From assembly GCA_030432905.1 (NCBI GenBank), contig JAUILU010000001.1:124001-188000 (forward strand): a DNA stretch of 64,000 nt, given 5' to 3'. Below the pieces are notes generated by a model. That model was not told the origin of the DNA. It worked only from the letters and a program-made list of their open reading frames with translations, and did not search any database. A program made the position numbers and the translations under genes. This DNA is from Phycisphaerae bacterium. GTDB taxonomy: Bacteria > Planctomycetota > Phycisphaerae > Phycisphaerales > UBA1924. Below, piece by piece: positions 57,459 to 64,000 of this stretch; the stretch's first letter is position 1; the number at the start of each line of letters is the position of its first letter.

Positions 57459-60190
57459 TCCTGTCCCCCGCCGAGTCTAATATTCCAGAGCTCTACTGCA
57501 GCGTTCTCAACAATACTGATCTGCTCTAGGATACTGTTGGCTTCGCGGCGTTCCTTGGACATCGAAGCGATAATAGATTCGATGTGATCCGCTTTGCTCA
57601 CGTTCTCGGCCTGGAGGACAATGGCCATTACTTCAACTGCTGAAACCTGGTTGGCGGCGAAACCTGCGATGATGCCGTCAGACAAACTGGCTCTGCCGAT
57701 CCGCTTCATTTCTACTTCGTTGATTCGCGATAGTAAGCTCAGATCGTTAATTTGAGCGCGTGCTATCGTGGCCCATTGCTCGTAAAGCTGATACGAAGCC
57801 TGCTCAAGGTACTCGGCTGGCTCCAGTGACTGATCAACTGCCTGATTCGAGAGTCTGAGTTTGTAACTGGCGGCTAGCTCGGCAACGAGTCTGTCAACAA
57901 TCTCGCCTTCACCCTGACCACTAATGAGATTCAAGAGGGCATCAGTGAGAAGCTGACGGGCCTTGAAGCTCCAGTTTGGGTCGCTTGCTGCTGGCAGATA
58001 GCCGTAAACAAGCGATTCGATGACGTCGCTACTCGAATCGATTTGCGGAATTCGAGGCAGGTATTCGAGCACGGCATTCACGACAGCCGGACTCCTTGAA
58101 TACAACCGGACAACGTCCCGGGCTTCGGCGCGGATCGTTGCGGGCGTGCCAAAGAATGCATCCTTGACCAATGTCTCGGCTGCGACCGGGCCAAGCGTGT
58201 GCTGGCCGCGAGTCAATTCTGATAGGAGAGCTTGTCTTACAGGGATATTCTGTCGAGCCGACAAGTAACGAGTGGCCCAATCGATGGAGCTGTCACCTCC
58301 AAGGTGCTGAAGACTTGAAGTGCCAGAGTTCGAGATCCTCTGAAGATCATCGGAGATATTGGCGAGTGTTTGTCGAGAAGCTTGGTAGTCACCCCAGAAT
58401 GTTGCTTTGGCCGCTGACGACAGACGGCTACGAGTTATTGCTCGTAGCAAGATATCCGAAGCCGAACCCTGTGAAGTTCGGAGAGTTTCTTGGTTCGCGA
58501 TCGACATCCACTCGGCGATGGCTTCTGTCGAACCTGCATCGACGCCGAGCAGCAGCTGTTCGAGTGAGGTGCGGACTGCCATTCTTTGGGCAGGGTCGGC
58601 GCTGCTTGAGAGCACCAGTGACTCGTCAATCCCAGATGTTCGTGACTTAGAAATGAGAACGCGAGTGATGACCGATAGATCGGCAGAGCTGATTCGGTCA
58701 TCGCCCAACCACTGGACGAGCTTCTCCGCCGCCTGGTCAGAATTGTCGAGCACGATGTTCTCGCACAAGAGCTCGAAGGCATCAAATACTTGCCGTGATT
58801 GATTGGGTTCGGCACCTTCCACGGCAAGAGTCTCTATCGCCATGAGCCTGTGCTGGATAACCAGCTCGTTATTATCTGCGCACACTGCTTCCAATGCATC
58901 AATCCAGCCCTCCCAAGCTGATGACTGAGTCTGCTGCTTAGCCATATGCGACGTGAAGTCATCGAGAGCCGCGAGTGATCCTTCGTTAAACCCGCGGGCT
59001 GACTCAAGCGATGAATCGCCCGGAAACGAAACGAGGTGCCCGATGATTGCGGCGTCAACAGAGGTCGGCAGGTTTCGTTCCATGGAAAGGCGGGCAAGCG
59101 TTCCGATGGACCATGTTGCCCGGGCGATATTGTCTTGTGTAGTCGGATCGAGATGGCTGTCAGCACTGAGGATCTCGATGTACTCAAGCACCGTGTCTGT
59201 GTCGGATGAATGCGAGTACACAATCTCAAGTATTGAGTTATGAATAGAGACTATGAAATCGGTATCAAGGCCTAGCCACTTCGCCGATATCGCCCGATGT
59301 ATCCGTGAGAGTTCGGCAAGCTTCTCTTGATCGAGTGTATTGTTCGAGTTTGCGATAGCCGAAAGCTGGCGGGCTGCTGCGTTCGCACTCAACTCTCGAA
59401 CGGGGGTTTCTAGCTTAGTCTGAGTTGGTGTGGGCGATTCTTGTGTGGATTGCAGAGACTCTCTTGTTGCGCGATCAACTTGCGGAGTAACGGCTGCGCC
59501 GTCGCCGGTGAGTCTGGCCCAGACAAGAAGAAGTGAAACCACGGTTAGGAAAGCGAACACGCCTGATACAATTAGACTGCCGGCGCGGGCGGATCGTTTC
59601 TTATCAGCAGCAGCGGAACCCGCGATAGATCCTGTCCGCGTTGTGCCGGCAGATTCGGGCAAATCGGTGACTGCTTGCGGAACGGCACCCATTGTGAGCA
59701 CACTAGATACGACTGCCGGGAGCTCATGCGACGGTATGCCGCGAGCGTGCGCCAAGAGTGCTACACGTCTCATCGCGGCATTGTTCCACCCGCCGTTTGC
59801 GGCAACAACAAGTAGGACGTCATGCCTGATGTGATCGGCGCTCTGAATCGAGCTGGCTTGCGGCTTGGTAGGAATAGCTTTCTGTTTAGCTTTGTGCGCA
59901 GGTGATTGCGGACGTTGTTGAGGCCCTGGGTCTGCGCTGGCATGAAGAAGGAGTTCTTGGAGTTGAGGATCGAGAAGCTGCGCTGCCGCGGCGTGTAGCG
60001 CCAGTCGCATCTCATTGGCTTCTGGTGTGTGACTTCTGCGGTGATCCGCGATATCGGTCATTCGAGCGCCGAGGGCTGCTAACACGGTTGCTTCATCCGC
60101 TGGCTCGCGCGGTAAGCCGAGTAAGGTAAACGGATCTGTACCGATCCCTACTCCGATAAATGTCTCGCCTGGGTCTTTGTGGCCGCTCAT
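57455..60190 (-). CDS. 911-residue membrane protein with a degenerate J-like N-terminal domain
   Basis: The N-terminal 80 residues (DPFTLLGLPREPADEATVLAAL, then a helix ending LHAAAAQLLDP) resemble a J-domain without its HPD triad. A linker and a second small helical domain (122-170) follow. One transmembrane helix lies at 204-226 (SLIVSGVFAFLTVVSLLLVWA). The remaining 680 residues are helical, repeat-like and probably periplasmic. The gene overlaps both neighbours by 4 bases. I know no family with this layout. It could link a cytoplasmic partner to the periplasmic side of the ExbB/ExbD motor, which is inference from position. Confidence 0.75.
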   Translation of the reverse strand: MSGHKDPGETFIGVGIGTDPFTLLGLPREPADEATVLAALGARMTDIADHRRSHTPEANEMRLALHAAAAQLLDPQLQELLLHASADPGPQQRPQSPAHKAKQKAIPTKPQASSIQSADHIRHDVLLVVAANGGWNNAAMRRVALLAHARGIPSHELPAVVSSVLTMGAVPQAVTDLPESAGTTRTGSIAGSAAADKKRSARAGSLIVSGVFAFLTVVSLLLVWARLTGDGAAVTPQVDRATRESLQSTQESPTPTQTKLETPVRELSANAAARQLSAIANSNNTLDQEKLAELSRIHRAISAKWLGLDTDFIVSIHNSILEIVYSHSSDTDTVLEYIEILSADSHLDPTTQDNIARATWSIGTLARLSMERNLPTSVDAAIIGHLVSFPGDSSLESARGFNEGSLAALDDFTSHMAKQQTQSSAWEGWIDALEAVCADNNELVIQHRLMAIETLAVEGAEPNQSRQVFDAFELLCENIVLDNSDQAAEKLVQWLGDDRISSADLSVITRVLISKSRTSGIDESLVLSSSADPAQRMAVRTSLEQLLLGVDAGSTEAIAEWMSIANQETLRTSQGSASDILLRAITRSRLSSAAKATFWGDYQASRQTLANISDDLQRISNSGTSSLQHLGGDSSIDWATRYLSARQNIPVRQALLSELTRGQHTLGPVAAETLVKDAFFGTPATIRAEARDVVRLYSRSPAVVNAVLEYLPRIPQIDSSSDVIESLVYGYLPAASDPNWSFKARQLLTDALLNLISGQGEGEIVDRLVAELAASYKLRLSNQAVDQSLEPAEYLEQASYQLYEQWATIARAQINDLSLLSRINEVEMKRIGRASLSDGIIAGFAANQVSAVEVMAIVLQAENVSKADHIESIIASMSKERREANSILEQISIVENAAVELWNIRLGGGQE

Positions 60191-62847
60191 TTAGGCTGCT
60201 CCATCCCGAGTTGGCGGATGAGCTGGCGGAACTGGTCGTCCCAGGGCTCGGGGCCAAGTTTCGGATAGAGCGTCATATGCTGGCGCATTGTAATCTTCGC
60301 GGCCTCGCGGTCCTTGTCCGCTAACAACCGGATTGACTCGAACCGCGCTTCGTACCATGCATCGGTGCCAGAATCAAGACCCGACACGAGTCTGCGCCAG
60401 ACATCAAGGGCATCAGAATCACGACCCGCACGTTCAAGCAGACGAGCTTGTTGGCGGAGAACTTCGCCGGTTGCGCCTGATGATTCAATAAGTGTTTCGT
60501 AGGTGCGGATAGCTGATTCGAGCATCTCGGGGTCTTTGTTCATTTCCCATAGCGCGCTCGCTGCCTGCGCTGTGGTTTCTAAGACTCCGAGGTAGACACG
60601 AGAAGTGTTGTCTGAGGCTTCGAGTTGACGCATGACGTGCTCGCCATAGAACACCACAGACTGAGCTGCGTTGCTATTTGTTGGGCTGTCAAGCCAATGT
60701 GAAACCGCTTTGCGGTAGAGCAATCGTTGAGCTGATGCGAGGAAACCGCCGTCTTTATCCTCGAGTACTTTGTACCAGTGATCGATAGACGCCTGCGCGT
60801 TCTCCGCAGAAGCGATCTGTAATCGGCGGTAGGCGAGTTCTGGTTCGAGCGCCGAAATGTCAACAGTCGCGAACGATGCTGCCCGATCTAGGGTATCCAG
60901 TGCAAGAGTGGCTCGTTCTACATCAGGCGGAGATATGCCCAGTGCTGCTTCCGCTATCTGGCGAGATCGCAGGACAATACTCGCGGCCGCAATCTCGGCT
61001 CGGTCAACGTCACCTGAACGGATCTCAATTTGTTCAAGCCTGAGAAGAAGGGTTGCGGTATCTGAGAATTGTTCGCCGGCAAATGTACGCTGCGTGCCGC
61101 TGCTGGCGCGGTACATGCGATACAAGAGCTGCGTGGCTTGGCGCCGCGCCGCTAGATAGTTTGGAGATGATGTGGGGATCCCGAGCAGGATCTCAATGGC
61201 TTCTGAATCTGGAACGAGATTCGATGTGCCCGGACGCATTAGGAGGCGCGCAGAGCGGTCGTTGCCGGCATAGGTCGTCAGATACAACTGTGCGGCTTGG
61301 TCTCTGCGAGGTATGAGGGACTCGTCGCCGCTCTCAACCGCATCCTCGAGTGCGACCACGGCTAGCCAGAGTGCGTTTTCTGCTTGTTCCGGTGATCGTG
61401 CTTCGCTTACAGCGCGTTCAAGGATCTCGGAAGCGAATAGCGGATCGCCTGATAGATAGAACGAAGTGCCGGCAGATGTGATTGCCCGCACACGTTCGTT
61501 GACGTGTTGAGATGCATCATCTTCGTCGACTGATGCAAGGAGCAGGTTGGCGGCTTCCCGGTAGTAGGCCGCGATTGTGGAATCAGAAGTTGGGCCGGTG
61601 TCGTTGTCGCCAGAAGCTACTCGGGCTTCGTTGGCGCGGTCGAGTGCGAGCAGACCTTTGACATAGAGAACGATAAAGCCGGTGTCACCCAGAGGTTCAG
61701 TGCCGAACTCCCTGACCAGTTCGAGCACGTGCGTGACTTCGCCTCTTGAGACAAGATCCTGCAATCCCGCGTCTGACAGCCGGCGGATAAGCTCTCGGTT
61801 CCGGCTCTGGCCTTGTGGACCAACGAGAGCATCCATACACGCAACGACAAGCAGCCTCGCGGAAATCGGCGAAAGCGATGAGCCGGCACTGCGTGAACGC
61901 CTGACCTGCAACTCAAGATCGGCCCACATCTCGCCTTTGGCGTAAACCCAGATTCGGCGGTCAAACACTTGGTCCCGAATCGCCTGTGGTACGTCGGTGC
62001 TGCGCTCGATCGCGTCGAGCCAAGCGACGGCTTCGATGGATCGTCCGAGTTCTTGGCAGCAGAGCGAAGCGCCGATCGATGCACGAGCGACATGTTCGTA
62101 TTGCAGCAATCCGCTCTGTAGACGATCGTACGAGGCTTCTTCGCCGTCGCGAGCACTGAGGAGCCAGCCGAAGTGGCGAAGGGCTTTGCCCGCCCGAGAT
62201 TTGTCCTCGGTCAGCATCGCGAGGTAGTACTCGCTCCAGCCCGCGTAGTAGAAGCCGAGCGACCGGTTCTGTCTGGCAGAAGCCAGGCGTTCGGTTGTTT
62301 CTACTTCTTCATCTTCTTCGAGCCGCTGTGACATCTTGCGTTCGAGTGTCTGGACGTCGCGGTTTGCATCCTGCGCTATTGATAAGAACGTGACGGACGC
62401 ATCACGCAGTATGCGTTCGGCTTGAGCGATCTCAGACTCTGAAGCCATCCGGATGCGGGCGCGTTCTGCGATTGTCTCGGCACGGATGTACGCTGCTTTG
62501 CTGAGATTGATCCGCAGCTCCGCTGAATCGGATTCTGGGACGAGCCGCAAGAGATTCGCTGCTCGGTCTGACCAATACTTTCGGTCGGCCTCGTCTTCTG
62601 CCGAATCGAGCAGGCTGACGTAGAGCTTGCCGAGCTTCTGTGCGATCTGTTCCCGCTGTGCTCCGGCTGCCCCGTCGAGTTGCTCGACCAGATGTTCCGC
62701 AAGCAGGTCTTCGAGTGAATGGTCCAGCAGGTATGTTTCGAGCGCAGCGGTGGATTCTTGAGCCTCTGTGGCCAAGGTAAAGCCGCACACGGCGGCGAGC
62801 AAGATGGACCCGAGCCTATTCCGGTGTGACATAGGTGAGTTTCTCAT
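60187..62847 (-). CDS. Exported helical-repeat (TPR-like) protein of about 886 residues
   Basis: A signal peptide (LGSILLAAVCGFTLATEAQ) is followed by some 850 residues of helix pairs resembling tetratricopeptide repeats (AENALWLAVVALEDAVES; RSLGFYYAGWSEYYLAML; SAIRTYETLIESSGATGEVLRQQARLLERAG). I start it at the ATG at 62847, just inside the end of the second exbD; 62832 is also possible. Such arrays usually bind other proteins. Placed right after two ExbD genes it recalls YbgF/CpoB of the Tol system or the Glt proteins of myxobacterial gliding motors, though no direct homology is visible. Confidence 0.75.
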   Translation of the reverse strand: MRNSPMSHRNRLGSILLAAVCGFTLATEAQESTAALETYLLDHSLEDLLAEHLVEQLDGAAGAQREQIAQKLGKLYVSLLDSAEDEADRKYWSDRAANLLRLVPESDSAELRINLSKAAYIRAETIAERARIRMASESEIAQAERILRDASVTFLSIAQDANRDVQTLERKMSQRLEEDEEVETTERLASARQNRSLGFYYAGWSEYYLAMLTEDKSRAGKALRHFGWLLSARDGEEASYDRLQSGLLQYEHVARASIGASLCCQELGRSIEAVAWLDAIERSTDVPQAIRDQVFDRRIWVYAKGEMWADLELQVRRSRSAGSSLSPISARLLVVACMDALVGPQGQSRNRELIRRLSDAGLQDLVSRGEVTHVLELVREFGTEPLGDTGFIVLYVKGLLALDRANEARVASGDNDTGPTSDSTIAAYYREAANLLLASVDEDDASQHVNERVRAITSAGTSFYLSGDPLFASEILERAVSEARSPEQAENALWLAVVALEDAVESGDESLIPRRDQAAQLYLTTYAGNDRSARLLMRPGTSNLVPDSEAIEILLGIPTSSPNYLAARRQATQLLYRMYRASSGTQRTFAGEQFSDTATLLLRLEQIEIRSGDVDRAEIAAASIVLRSRQIAEAALGISPPDVERATLALDTLDRAASFATVDISALEPELAYRRLQIASAENAQASIDHWYKVLEDKDGGFLASAQRLLYRKAVSHWLDSPTNSNAAQSVVFYGEHVMRQLEASDNTSRVYLGVLETTAQAASALWEMNKDPEMLESAIRTYETLIESSGATGEVLRQQARLLERAGRDSDALDVWRRLVSGLDSGTDAWYEARFESIRLLADKDREAAKITMRQHMTLYPKLGPEPWDDQFRQLIRQLGMEQPK

Positions 62848-63229
62848 ACCCGGCGTCGTGACAAGCCTGAAGCGCCGCGGCGGCTGCCCATACCGGCGCG
62901 GTGTCGTCAACACTCAGAAAGACCCCCGCCTCTTTCGGAAGCTGCTTGAGCAAATCTGTGAGTTGTTCCTGAGTAGAAAGCCGTTGGTTGCCAACAACAA
63001 ACACGGGCGATGCGTCGTTGGCAAGGACATGCACAAGCTGAGGCTGGAGGTCAGAGGCTGCTGCTTCTTTGCTTTCCTGCTTGAGTGCCGCGGAAAGCTC
63101 GTCTTCGGGCATCGCCAGAGTTGTCGAGACGATGAAGTACACGAGAAGCAAAAAGAACACATCAATCATGCCGACCAGCGGGAGCCGGACGGGTCTGCGT
63201 TTGCCTTCTGAGAGCCTGGCGAACTTCAT
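62816..63229 (-). CDS. ExbD/TolR family protein (second copy)
   Basis: A 137-residue protein with one N-terminal membrane helix carrying the proton-path aspartate (LPLVGMIDVFFLLLVYFIVST, D23) and a periplasmic domain of about 95 residues that ends like the ExbD/TolR fold. ExbD/TolR dimers sit inside an ExbB/TolQ pentamer and pass proton-motive force to periplasmic partners. The start overlaps the stop of the first exbD as ATGA. The two copies are clearly different in sequence, so they may form a heterodimer. Confidence 0.92.
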   Translation of the reverse strand: MKFARLSEGKRRPVRLPLVGMIDVFFLLLVYFIVSTTLAMPEDELSAALKQESKEAAASDLQPQLVHVLANDASPVFVVGNQRLSTQEQLTDLLKQLPKEAGVFLSVDDTAPVWAAAAALQACHDAGYEKLTYVTPE

Positions 63230-63645
63230 GATCCACCTCGTCTGGCCGGGGTGGTTGCGATGCGGTACGCGCGAACGCCGGCATTCGAGAGCTCGGCGCA
63301 GAGTTTGTTTAGATGCAGAGCAGGTCCCGAGCGTTCGGGCCGGATAAGGACCTCGGTGTTCGGGTCGCCGTGTAGAAGCTCGGCGGTGACCATGGCGATA
63401 AAGGCATCGAGAGAGAGCGTTTCGCCTTCAAGTCGGATGCTGCCGTTGGCCATGAGATCGACGACGATGTCGCCCGAGTTGTCGGCTTCTTCGAGTTGCT
63501 GGCCGACTTGTTGGGGTAGCTCGAGGGGTGTGCGGATCGACTGCGAGAACTGCGAGGTCACGAGGAAGAAAATGATAAGCAACATGACCACATCGATCAT
63601 GGGAGTCATATCAAACCCGTCATCTACGTGGCCGCGTTCTCTCAT
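63226..63645 (-). CDS. ExbD/TolR family protein (first copy)
   Basis: A 139-residue protein with the canonical FDMTPMIDVVMLLIIFFLVTSQF, in which D18 is the conserved membrane aspartate, followed by a periplasmic domain with LIRPERSGPALHLNKLCAELSNAGVRAYRIAT, the usual ExbD C-terminal pattern. It overlaps both the ExbB gene upstream and the second exbD downstream by 4 bases. It is closer to textbook ExbD than the second copy. Confidence 0.95.
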   Translation of the reverse strand: MRERGHVDDGFDMTPMIDVVMLLIIFFLVTSQFSQSIRTPLELPQQVGQQLEEADNSGDIVVDLMANGSIRLEGETLSLDAFIAMVTAELLHGDPNTEVLIRPERSGPALHLNKLCAELSNAGVRAYRIATTPARRGGS

Positions 63646-64000
63646 GGTCTAGGTGCTGTCTGAACGGTCGCGGGCTGTCTTGCCGGCTGCTGGGGCTGCG
63701 GTGCCGCAGGCCTCTGCTGGGCGTTGGACTGATGGCTTTCGACAACGCCGAGCAGCTCCTCAGTCATCTCGCTGACATCGCTCGAGATCGAGTCGATTCG
63801 GTTGCGGAAGAACACGAGGCACGCAGAAACCGGGATGGCGACCACAAGCCCGAGCACAGTGGTGATGAGTGCTACCGCGATGCTGCCCGCGAGTTCGTCG
63901 GGTTTGGCAAAGCCGCCGGTTGAGCTACCGAGCGTGTTGAACGCGCCGACCATGCCGAGCACGGTGCCGAGGAGCCCGAGCATGGGCGAGACTGTTGCGA
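63642..64000 (-). CDS. MotA/TolQ/ExbB proton-channel protein (partial, N-terminus beyond the right edge)
   Basis: The C-terminal part of an ExbB/TolQ channel subunit; the frame is open to the right edge. The visible segment ATVSPMLGLLGTVLGMVGAF, then GSIAVALITTVLGLVVAIPVS, contains the two conserved membrane helices that line the proton path, including the threonines that face the ExbD aspartate. A proline/glutamine-rich tail (PAAPQPQQPARQPA) follows the last helix. It starts or continues an operon with two ExbD proteins and three large envelope proteins. Confidence 0.93.
   Translation of the reverse strand, partial: ATVSPMLGLLGTVLGMVGAFNTLGSSTGGFAKPDELAGSIAVALITTVLGLVVAIPVSACLVFFRNRIDSISSDVSEMTEELLGVVESHQSNAQQRPAAPQPQQPARQPATVQTAPRP

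Noticed and set aside
1-64000. CRISPR arrays, insertion sequences, prophage, integron or defence islands
   Set aside because: I saw no regularly spaced direct repeats, no transposase, recombinase or phage structural proteins, and no restriction or Cas motifs.
1-64000. tRNA and rRNA genes
   Set aside because: No stretch with the TTCGA-type T-loop and matching acceptor arms was noticed in the short intergenic gaps; a covariance search would settle this.

Overview
The window is GC-rich, gene-dense bacterial chromosome. The gene content points to a planctomycete, most likely class Phycisphaerae. It has several pseudopilin-type proteins with the [18 protein letters not shown] start, a secreted beta-propeller protein ending in a Planctomycetes-style 'GC-type' dockerin, many 4-base gene overlaps, and a complete two-subunit DNA topoisomerase VI, an enzyme typical of archaea and plants and rare in bacteria. 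I see no tRNA, rRNA, CRISPR array, transposase, phage gene or integrase. Two genes are cut by the edges: an aminotransferase at the left and an ExbB/TolQ channel at the right.

Layout. 1-5.9 kb: class-III aminotransferase (partial), M20 peptidase and a lipoprotein on the minus strand; then a NifU-type Fe-S scaffold, CsrA, Ndk and a zinc-ribbon membrane protein. 5.9-9.1 kb: topoisomerase VI B and A subunits. 9.1-10.7 kb: a lower-GC secreted FG-GAP/dockerin protein and a tiny PLDc_N membrane protein. 10.8-16.5 kb (minus): prolyl oligopeptidase, ABC ATPase and a large membrane protein. 16.6-19.9 kb: a small membrane protein, an M20 dipeptidase, a pseudopilin and a membrane-anchored companion. 20.1-26.4 kb (plus): a chain with overlapping or near-abutting starts, ispH, rlmN, a TIGR02206-type membrane protein, a WecA-like transferase and an O-antigen-ligase-like protein. 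26.7-30.5 kb: EF-G, a divergent adenylate kinase and a pseudopilin whose start codon lies in a strong hairpin. 30.5-33.9 kb: a transglutaminase-fold protein lacking its catalytic Cys and His, fumarase and a small secreted protein. 34-40 kb (plus): an envelope glycoconjugate cluster (GT2, GlpD-like oxidoreductase, hexapeptide acyltransferase, LPG-synthase-type membrane protein, GT39). 40-46.8 kb: HrpA helicase, uridine-kinase-like protein, NupC-type nucleoside transporter and EamA transporter. 46.8-51.9 kb: BtpA, M61 peptidase, agmatinase-like enzyme, M50 protease, L20 and L35. 52-56.5 kb: two ECF sigma factor/anti-sigma modules around a DUF4286 gene, and a MetG-C/CsaA-type tRNA-binding protein. 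56.5-64 kb (minus): a tightly overlapped ExbB-ExbD-ExbD operon with three large unrecognised envelope proteins.

The best candidates for something new are: (1) the ExbB-ExbD-ExbD operon with a 900-residue exported helical-repeat protein, a 911-residue membrane protein with a degenerate J-like domain and an exported zinc-ribbon protein; (2) a complete bacterial Topo VI with lysine-rich tails on both subunits at the gene junction; (3) an ECF sigma factor paired with an anti-sigma-like protein whose outer domain resembles a pseudopilin; (4) a pseudopilin gene with a 12-bp stem covering its start codon.

All calls come from reading translations and motifs by eye. Family names rest on recognised motifs, not on searches.
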